The notes under the pieces: generated by a model
Told to the model about the DNA's origin: nothing
The model's database searches: none
Seen by the model: only the letters and a program-made list of their open reading frames with translations
Shown: one piece after another, positions 58,404-64,000 of the stretch
Position numbering within the stretch: the first letter of the stretch is position 1
Layout: every line of letters starts with the position of its first letter
Program-made: the position numbers and the translations under genes
DNA from: Sphingobium trunci
GTDB taxonomy: Bacteria; Pseudomonadota; Alphaproteobacteria; Sphingomonadales; Sphingomonadaceae
Assembly (NCBI RefSeq): GCF_022664535.1
Contig: NZ_JAKUJY010000022.1
Location: 1 to 64,000 of the forward strand
Length of the DNA: 64,000 nt
Direction: 5' to 3'

Positions 58404-59597
58404 TCATGCATTGACGACATCCTCTTCCCGCGCCGGGGCGACCCGGCCCCAGCCCTGCCGGACCAGCGCCTCGATCTGGCCCATCGCTTCGTCCAGATTG
58501 GCGCGGCAGCGCTTATGGGTGCGGGGCGTGCCGATCGGCTTTTCCAGCTCATAGACCGTCATCATCCGCAGCGCGGCATGGCTGATCTCCGCGCTGTCGA
58601 GGATGGGGATGGGCAGCAGCGCCGGGCCGAAGCTCTGCTCCATGACCGCGCGCACCATCGAATGGCTCGGATCATTGCTGTCGAACTTGGAGCAGAGCAG
58701 CCGCACGAACTGATAATCGACCTCGATCCCCGCCTGCTGCAGCTGGCCGATCACCTGGTCCATCATCGAGAGGAACTGGACGGTCGAGCAGAAGTCGGGC
58801 GTGGTCGCGGCCAGCGGCACCAGCAGCGCATTGGCCGCCTGCATCACCGCCAGGCTGATCGTGCCCAGCGCCGGCGGCGGGTCCAGCAGCACCACGTCAT
58901 AATGGCGGGCCAGGTCCATCAGCCCCTGTTTCAGCTTGCGGAAACGTGCCGCCAGCACCGACCCGCCGTCGCTGCCCGCCGCCGCCAGCTCATATTCGAC
59001 GTCGAACAGTTCCAGGTTGGACGGGATCAGGTCGACATTGGGCCAGGCGGTATGCTTGACCGCATAGAGCAGGTCGACCTGCGTCGGGTCGATCGACAGA
59101 TAGGGATAGAGCGTCTCTTCCCGCCGGATGTTGAAATGCGGGTTGAAGCCGAACAGGGTCGTGGTCGTCGCCTGGCTGTCGCAATCGACCACCAGCACGC
59201 GATAGCCCTGAATGCCGAAATAATGGGCGAGATGGGTGGTGACGGTCGACTTGCCGACGCCGCCCTTGAAATTCTGGACCGCGATGATGGCGGGAATGTC
59301 GAGCGGCGCGCGTTCGGGCGAGGCGCCCAGCACCTGCCGCATGTTCAGCAGCTCCTCCAGATTATAGCCGGGGCGGCGGCCATTTTCGGTCGGCGGGGCA
59401 GGGGGCAGGCGGCCATCCTCCTCCGCCATGCGAATCCGATTCGTCGAACAGCCCAGCAGTTGCGCCGCCTCGGCAATGCCGAAACGCACGTTGAGCTCCT
59501 TGCGGCTTTCCGGCAGAAAAGCCTTGCGCCGCAGGCGTTCGACCATCTTCTCGCCGGCCTCCGCCAGATCGCCAATCTGGGTCACCACTGCGTTCAT
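58404..59597 (-). CDS. parA: ParA, plasmid partition ATPase with N-terminal HTH
   Basis: This 397-residue type Ia ParA has an N-terminal HTH of about 100 residues (RFGIAEAAQLLGCSTNRIRM), which lets it repress its own promoter. The ATPase follows: AVQNFKGGVGKSTVTTHLAH (deviant Walker A KGGVGKST), VLVVDCDSQATTTTLFGFNP and VVLLDPPPALGTISLAVMQ. The ATG at 59597 is preceded by GAGGGCAGGA; a GTG lies 12 bases earlier. It sits head to tail with parB and is the motor for plasmid segregation. Confidence 0.95.
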   Translation of the reverse strand: MNAVVTQIGDLAEAGEKMVERLRRKAFLPESRKELNVRFGIAEAAQLLGCSTNRIRMAEEDGRLPPAPPTENGRRPGYNLEELLNMRQVLGASPERAPLDIPAIIAVQNFKGGVGKSTVTTHLAHYFGIQGYRVLVVDCDSQATTTTLFGFNPHFNIRREETLYPYLSIDPTQVDLLYAVKHTAWPNVDLIPSNLELFDVEYELAAAGSDGGSVLAARFRKLKQGLMDLARHYDVVLLDPPPALGTISLAVMQAANALLVPLAATTPDFCSTVQFLSMMDQVIGQLQQAGIEVDYQFVRLLCSKFDSNDPSHSMVRAVMEQSFGPALLPIPILDSAEISHAALRMMTVYELEKPIGTPRTHKRCRANLDEAMGQIEALVRQGWGRVAPAREEDVVNA

Positions 59598-59629
59598 TCC
59601 TGCCCTCACCCGCGAAGTTGAAGCTTAAG

Positions 59630-59645
59630 TGGCGCAGATGTGCCA
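59630..59645. promoter_or_regulatory. Imperfect palindrome upstream of parA
   Basis: TGGCGCA-GA-TGTGCCA is a near-perfect inverted repeat 33 bases before the parA start, within the parAB promoter region. Type Ia ParA proteins repress their own promoter through such dyads, so this is the candidate operator. Confidence 0.45.
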
Positions 59646-59757
59646 TAAATCCTTCAAATTGGCAAATGAATGCCCGCCATGATGCGGAAGAGGGCTGGAA
59701 GGGGTGATTGAATCCCGCGCGCGGCGATCGTCATGCCGCACAGCGCCGTAAGGACGG

Positions 59758-59782
59758 AAAAACGCGGGCCGCAATCCCCGCG
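59758..59782 (-). terminator. Intrinsic terminator of the diguanylate cyclase gene
   Basis: On the minus strand CGCGGG and CCCGCG pair around an 8-base loop and are followed directly by TTTTT, 18 bases after the stop at 59800. A standard rho-independent terminator. Confidence 0.75.
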
Positions 59783-59799
59783 CGCGCCGTTGCGCCATG

Positions 59800-60792
59800 T
59801 CAGGCGCGAAGGACCATGTTCCGTCCCTGCCCCTTGGCGCGGTAGAGCGCCGCGTCGGCGCTGTCGAGCGCGCTGCTCCATTCGGCCGCGCCGGCGCTCA
59901 CCACGGCCAGCCCGGCCGAGAAGGTGATCGCGCCCATCGGTTCGTCGCTCTCGCGCAGCTTGAACGCGCGCTGCCCCAGGTCGCGCCGGGCGCCGTCGAC
60001 CAGATGCTCGGCCTCGTCGGGCGCCAGTCCCTGCAGGACCAGAAGAAACTCCTCGCCGCCCCAGCGGCCCACCATCTGGCCGCCGCAACTCTCGACCAGC
60101 GACGCCGCGACCGTCTTGAGAACCCGGTCCCCGACGGCATGGCCGTAGCGGTCATTGACCCGCTTGAAATGATCGACGTCGCAGATCGCGACCAGGAAGG
60201 GGCGCTTCTCGTCCCGCAGCCGGTCCATCGCCGTCTCCAGCGCGCGGCGGTTGGGCAGGCCGGTCAGCGCGTCGAGGTTCGCGTCATGCCGGGCGGTGTC
60301 GAGTTCCTGCCGCAACGCCTCCACCTCGCGCGCCGCCGCGGCCAGGTCCTGCTCCGCGCGCAGCGATCGCTCCACCATGTCGGAGATGATGAGATCTATT
60401 TCGGGCAGGCCCTTGTCGGCCAGCTTCTCGTAACCGGCGCTCAGCTCCCGGTTGAAGTCGCCGGTGCGCTCCGCCGCATGGGTGGCGACCTCGGCCATCC
60501 GCAGCAACTGGTGCCGGGTCTGGTTGCGCAGAAGGTCGGCGGCATTGCCCCCGCCCGCGTCGCCCAACGACCCGATGCAGCGCGTGAAAATCTCGTCGGC
60601 CTGCTTCTGGCTCATCCTGATGCCGCCGTCGGTGGCATCGTTGACCGCGCTGGCGAGCGACTGATTCGTCCCGCTTTTCAGCACATAGCCGAGCGCATAA
60701 TTTTGCGGTGAAGGGGCAAGGCTTTGAAGTTGAAGAAATTTCAGCGCCTCGCGCGCAACCGCCTGCTCTTCACGCACCGCCCATTCCCCCAT
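59800..60792 (-). CDS. GGDEF diguanylate cyclase
   Basis: This 330-residue protein starts at [20 protein letters not shown] (ATG at 60792; a TTG at 60819 is also open). A helical N-terminal region and coiled coil (residues 120-165, [20 protein letters not shown]) lead into the GGDEF domain: [20 protein letters not shown], then [20 protein letters not shown] and [14 protein letters not shown]. The GGEEF active site is intact, so it should make cyclic di-GMP. There are no membrane helices. A putative I-site RxxD is not obvious. Confidence 0.92.
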   Translation of the reverse strand: MGEWAVREEQAVAREALKFLQLQSLAPSPQNYALGYVLKSGTNQSLASAVNDATDGGIRMSQKQADEIFTRCIGSLGDAGGGNAADLLRNQTRHQLLRMAEVATHAAERTGDFNRELSAGYEKLADKGLPEIDLIISDMVERSLRAEQDLAAAAREVEALRQELDTARHDANLDALTGLPNRRALETAMDRLRDEKRPFLVAICDVDHFKRVNDRYGHAVGDRVLKTVAASLVESCGGQMVGRWGGEEFLLVLQGLAPDEAEHLVDGARRDLGQRAFKLRESDEPMGAITFSAGLAVVSAGAAEWSSALDSADAALYRAKGQGRNMVLRA

Positions 60793-60982
60793 TGGAATCA
60801 CGCCGTTTCCGGCCGTCAACTACCCCAGGCGACGGGGCAGGACAATGACGGGGTACGACAATGATCGGGGGAAAACCGCCATTCCCGGCCCGATCCGGCG
60901 CACCGACCCAAGGTCCAATTGTCCCCGCCGCGCAAAGCTCCATCCTCTTCGCCAGGTTCCAGACGAGTCCGGGAGAGGATGG

Positions 60983-62503
60983 ATGTTACAGCAGGCAATG
61001 GCGAAATTCGCGGGGCACACATTGATCCGCGAGAAATATGAGAATTTCATCGGCGGCCAGTGGATGGCGCCCGTCCGGGGCGACTATTTCGACAATATCT
61101 CCCCCGTGACCGGCCAGAGCGTGTGCCGGGTCGCCCGCTCCACCGCCGAGGATATCGAGCTGGCGCTCGACGCCGCGCATCGGGCGAAAGAGGGCTGGGG
61201 CCGGCGCTCCGTCACCGAACGCGCCAATATCCTCAACAGGATCGCCCAGCGGATGGAGGATAATCTCGACCTGCTGGCCATGGCGGAGACGATCGACAAC
61301 GGCAAGCCGATCCGCGAGACGACCGCCGCCGACATTCCGCTCGCCATCGATCATTTCCGCTATTTCGCTGCCTGCGTGCGCGCCCAGGAAGGCTCGATCG
61401 CGGAGATCGACCATGACACCGTCGCCTATCATTTCCACGAGCCGCTGGGCGTCGTCGGCCAGATCATCCCCTGGAACTTCCCGATCCTGATGGCGGCGTG
61501 GAAGCTGGCGCCCGCGCTGGCGGCGGGCAATTGCGTGGTGCTCAAGCCCGCCGAGCAGACGCCGATGTCGATCATGGTGCTGATGGACCTGGTCGGCGAC
61601 CTGATCCCCGAAGGCGTGCTGAACGTCGTCAACGGCTTCGGCGTGGAGGCGGGCAAGCCGCTCGCCACCAGCAAGCGGATCAGCAAGATCGCCTTCACCG
61701 GGGAAACCACCACCGGCCGCCTCATCATGCAATATGCGTCTGAGAATCTGATCCCGGTAACGCTGGAACTGGGCGGCAAGTCGCCCAACATCTTCTTCGC
61801 CGACGTGATGGACGCGGACGACGATTATTTCGACAAGGCGCTGGAAGGCTTCGCGATGTTCGCGCTCAACCAGGGCGAGGTCTGCACCTGCCCCAGCCGC
61901 GCGCTGGTGCAGGAATCGATCTACGAAAAGTTCATCGAACGCGCCGTCGCCCGCGTGCGCAAGATCGTGCAGGGCAGCCCGCTCGATCCCGCGACGATGA
62001 TCGGCGCGCAGGCCTCCAACGACCAGCTCGAAAAGATCCTCTCCTATATCGACATCGGCAGGGATGAGGGCGCGAAGGTGCTGACCGGCGGCGGCCGCGC
62101 CCATCTGGGCGGCGAACTGGCGGACGGCTATTATGTGACGCCCACCGTGCTGGAAGGGCATAACCGGATGCGCATCTTCCAGGAGGAGATTTTCGGCCCC
62201 GTCCTGTCGGTCACGACCTTCCGGGACGAGGCGGACGCGCTCGCCATCGCCAACGACACGCTCTACGGCCTGGGCGCGGGCGTGTGGAGCCGCAACGGCA
62301 ACACCGCCTATCGCATGGGCCGCGCCATCCAGGCCGGACGCGTCTGGACCAATTGCTACCATGCCTATCCGGCCCATGCGGCCTTTGGCGGCTACAAGCA
62401 GTCGGGCATTGGCCGCGAGACCCACAGGATGATGCTGGACCATTATCAGCAGACGAAGAATCTGCTGGTCAGCTATTCGACCAAGGCTCTCGGCTTTTTC
62501 TGA
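60983..62503 (+). CDS. Aldehyde dehydrogenase, NAD-dependent
   Basis: This 506-residue enzyme starts at [20 protein letters not shown], preceded by GGGAGAGGATGG. Key blocks are [20 protein letters not shown] (NAD binding), [18 protein letters not shown] [16 protein letters not shown] with the general-base Glu, and [20 protein letters not shown] with the catalytic Cys. [13 protein letters not shown] and [20 protein letters not shown] complete it. The 506-residue length and CTCPSR variant match the acetaldehyde/alcohol-oxidation ALDH subgroup. The DUF779 gene follows, a known neighbour of such dehydrogenases. Confidence 0.95.
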   Translation: MLQQAMAKFAGHTLIREKYENFIGGQWMAPVRGDYFDNISPVTGQSVCRVARSTAEDIELALDAAHRAKEGWGRRSVTERANILNRIAQRMEDNLDLLAMAETIDNGKPIRETTAADIPLAIDHFRYFAACVRAQEGSIAEIDHDTVAYHFHEPLGVVGQIIPWNFPILMAAWKLAPALAAGNCVVLKPAEQTPMSIMVLMDLVGDLIPEGVLNVVNGFGVEAGKPLATSKRISKIAFTGETTTGRLIMQYASENLIPVTLELGGKSPNIFFADVMDADDDYFDKALEGFAMFALNQGEVCTCPSRALVQESIYEKFIERAVARVRKIVQGSPLDPATMIGAQASNDQLEKILSYIDIGRDEGAKVLTGGGRAHLGGELADGYYVTPTVLEGHNRMRIFQEEIFGPVLSVTTFRDEADALAIANDTLYGLGAGVWSRNGNTAYRMGRAIQAGRVWTNCYHAYPAHAAFGGYKQSGIGRETHRMMLDHYQQTKNLLVSYSTKALGFF

Positions 62504-62557
62504 AGCGGGTCGCGATGCCGGGGGCAAGCCTCTCCTCTTTTGCGCCTTCGGCTTATC

Positions 62558-62593
62558 GGCGGGCACCTCTTTCGGGGGAGTGCCCGCCTTTTT
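62558..62593 (+). terminator. Intrinsic terminator after the aldehyde dehydrogenase
   Basis: GGCGGGCAC and GTGCCCGCC form a 9-bp stem around a 13-base loop and are followed by TTTTT. It lies 54 bases past the ALDH stop and just before a parS-like palindrome and the DUF779 gene, so the latter is probably only partly read from the ALDH promoter. Confidence 0.8.
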
Positions 62594-62595
62594 CC

Positions 62596-62611
62596 GTTTC
62601 CCCGGGGAAAG
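62596..62611. promoter_or_regulatory. parS: Third parS-like palindrome, 15 of 16 match
   Basis: GTTTCCCCGGGGAAAG matches the 16-bp palindrome at 57061 and 57087 except for the last base. It lies 7 bases before the DUF779 start, overlapping the position of its ribosome site. It may be an extra ParB site 5.5 kb from the main pair. Confidence 0.6.
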
Positions 62612-62618
62612 CTGACCG

Positions 62619-63011
62619 ATGGTTGACGCTCCGCCAAGAATCCTCGCCACGCCGCGGGCGCAAGCACTGATCGCCCGCCTCACGCAGCGGCACGGCCCGC
62701 TCATGTTCCACCAGTCGGGCGGCTGCTGCGACGGGTCCGCCCCCATGTGCTTCCCCCGCGGCGAGTTCAAGACGGGCGGGCAGGACGTGCTGCTCGGCCA
62801 TGTCTTGGGCGACGTGCCGGTGTGGATCGGCGCGGCGCAATTCGCCTATTGGCGCCATACGCAGGTCACCATCGACGTCGTGCCGGGGCGCGGCGCGGGC
62901 CTGTCGCTGGAAAGCCCGGAAGGGATGCGCTTCATCGTGCGCTCCCGCGTCTTCACCGATCGGGAGAATGCGGCGCTGGAGGCGGCGGGCGAGCCGTTGC
63001 GCGGCGGCTGA
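62619..63011 (+). CDS. DUF779-family protein
   Basis: This 130-residue protein reads LIARLTQRHGPLMFHQSGGC, then CDGSAPMCFPRGEFKTGGQD and WIGAAQFAYWRHTQVTIDVV, the DUF779 pattern with a HQSGGCCDGS Cys cluster. Proteins of this family are found beside aldehyde dehydrogenases and are suspected to bind metal or help the oxidation of the product, but the role is unknown. No signal peptide. The ALDH gene lies 115 bases upstream. Confidence 0.9.
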   Translation: MVDAPPRILATPRAQALIARLTQRHGPLMFHQSGGCCDGSAPMCFPRGEFKTGGQDVLLGHVLGDVPVWIGAAQFAYWRHTQVTIDVVPGRGAGLSLESPEGMRFIVRSRVFTDRENAALEAAGEPLRGG

Positions 63012-63050
63012 CGCCCTCTATAACAGGGAGGAAAAGCGGGGAGAGGAACC

Positions 63051-64000
63051 ATGAGGGTGCTGGCATCGGAAATCGCCTTTGCGTCGAGCCATGCGGGCGA
63101 CCCGGCCATGGCCATGGCGGATGTCGCCGCCCGGATCGGCGGGGAGCCGCTGGCCGGGATGCTGCTCTTCTGCTCGCACCGTTTCGACCGGGATACGCTG
63201 GCCCGCGCCGTCAATCGGCAGAAGGAGCGGATGGGCGGGGAGCGCGTGGTGGCGATCGGCTGCACCAGTTCGGGCGAACTGACCGAAAGCGGCTATGACG
63301 AGGACAGCCTCAGCGTCATCGGCTTTCCCGCCTCCGCCTTCCATATGGTGTCGCTCTGCTTCGACGATATCGACAGCTTCGATCCCGCCGCCGCGCGGGA
63401 GGCGGTGCGCGCGCTCGCCGCGCGGGCGGATCGGGAAAGCCGCCATCTGGGCGGGAAGGTCAATCATGTCGCCCTGTTCCTGGTCGACGGCCTGTCGCAC
63501 CGGGAAGAGCTGCTGACCATGACGATCCAGGACGCGCTGGGCGACATCGCGCTGATCGGCGGCTCATCGGGCGACGGCATGGTCTTTCGCGAGACGGCGA
63601 TCTTCGAGGGCGGGCGTTTCCGCGCCCATGCGGCGGTGGTGGCGATCCTCTCCACCCCGCGTCCCCTGCATGTGTTCAAGGCGCAGCATTACCGGCCGAG
63701 CGCGGCGAAGATGGTGGTCACCGCCGCCATCCCGCAGGACCGCATCGTGACGGAGATCAATGCGGAACCCGCCGCGCAGGAATATCTGCGGCTGGCGGGC
63801 CATGCGGGCGAGGCGCTGGGCGTCGCCTTCTACGCCGCGCATCCGCTGATGGTGCGGGCGGGAGGTGATTATCATGTGCGGTCGATCCAGAGCGCGAACC
63901 CCGACGGCAGCCTCACCTTCTATTGCGCCATCGACGAGGGGATCGTGATGACGGTGGGCGAACCGGTGGACCGGATCGCGGGCATGGAGGCGGTGTTCGC
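63051..64000 (+). CDS. FIST-domain sensory protein, 3' end outside window
   Basis: The ATG at 63051 is preceded by GGGGAGAGGAACC. The visible 316 residues contain the FIST-N domain (MLLFCSHRFDRDTLARAVNR, VVAIGCTSSGELTESGYDED, HVALFLVDGLSHREELLTMT and LIGGSSGDGMVFRETAIFEG) and the start of FIST-C (YAAHPLMVRAGGDYHVRSIQ). FIST proteins bind small molecules such as amino acids and feed signalling systems, often two-component or cyclic di-GMP. The frame stays open at base 64000. Genes for histidine kinases commonly follow such genes. Confidence 0.88.
   Translation, partial: MRVLASEIAFASSHAGDPAMAMADVAARIGGEPLAGMLLFCSHRFDRDTLARAVNRQKERMGGERVVAIGCTSSGELTESGYDEDSLSVIGFPASAFHMVSLCFDDIDSFDPAAAREAVRALAARADRESRHLGGKVNHVALFLVDGLSHREELLTMTIQDALGDIALIGGSSGDGMVFRETAIFEGGRFRAHAAVVAILSTPRPLHVFKAQHYRPSAAKMVVTAAIPQDRIVTEINAEPAAQEYLRLAGHAGEALGVAFYAAHPLMVRAGGDYHVRSIQSANPDGSLTFYCAIDEGIVMTVGEPVDRIAGMEAVF

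Noticed and set aside
60986-62770. 594-residue minus-strand frame over the aldehyde dehydrogenase
   Set aside because: Antisense shadow in high-GC DNA; the plus frame has all catalytic motifs.
1-64000. tRNA, rRNA and CRISPR
   Set aside because: No cloverleaf ends, rRNA-like blocks or evenly spaced direct repeats with unique spacers were seen.

Overview
The window looks like part of a large plasmid, or a plasmid-derived island, from a sphingomonad alphaproteobacterium (Sphingobium, Novosphingobium or Sphingomonas type). The evidence is uniformly high GC with typical sphingomonad codon use, a FecI/FecR/TonB-linked lasso peptide locus, a MucR-family regulator, an F-type conjugation operon, and a repA(remnant)-parS-parB-parA block whose RepA N-terminus resembles those of sphingomonad plasmids. 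The species cannot be named from sequence alone. I found no rRNA, tRNA or CRISPR array.

1-14.5 kb is an accessory region. It holds the C-terminal part of a superfamily 1 helicase, a dGTP triphosphohydrolase split by a one-base frameshift, a four-helix membrane protein, a DUF3761 protein, a DUF2235 hydrolase beside an SH3/metallo-beta-lactamase protein, a small repeat protein, a broken amidohydrolase gene, a patatin-like lipoprotein, a possible zinc-phospholipase-like exported protein, an M13 metallopeptidase and a nucleotidyltransferase-HEPN fusion.

15-28.4 kb holds the most interesting system, a lasso peptide locus. A plus-strand arm (ECF sigma factor, FecR anti-sigma, STN-type TonB receptor, Atxe2-like isopeptidase) converges on a minus-strand arm (precursor, RRE-protease B, cyclase C). 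The precursor at 24788-24904 is only 38 codons long. A second precursor with 30 of 38 residues identical lies 2.7 kb away at 27533-27649, beyond a hipBA toxin-antitoxin pair and just downstream of a GntR regulator. Both predicted cores start with Ala instead of the usual Gly. Both precursor genes carry the same ribosome binding site, a nearly identical 25-bp element upstream and a similar stem-loop downstream. The likely logic is that the BC enzymes make the peptide, and the receptor, sigma and anti-sigma proteins sense and import it. The isopeptidase would then linearise it.

28.6-34 kb carries regulators (an XRE protein with candidate operators, a MucR-like protein without zinc cysteines but with an H1-like tail, another HTH protein), a DUF1173-like gene with an in-frame TGA, and a VirB1-like lytic transglycosylase. 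34.1-54.3 kb is a compact F-type type IV secretion operon: traA-L-E-K-B-dsbC-V-C-orf-trbI-S26 peptidase-traW-orf-traU-trbC-traN-orf-traF-traH-traG. Most genes overlap. No relaxase, coupling protein or oriT is recognisable here.

54.3-57.1 kb is a scar region with a PepSY fragment, a RelB/ParE-type toxin-antitoxin pair, an IS5-type transposase remnant, an aldehyde dehydrogenase missing its 5' half and a repA reduced to about 42 codons. 57.06-59.6 kb has two 16-bp parS-like palindromes followed by parB and parA. 59.8-64 kb has a diguanylate cyclase, an intact aldehyde dehydrogenase, a DUF779 protein preceded by a third parS-like site, and a FIST-domain protein that runs off the right edge.
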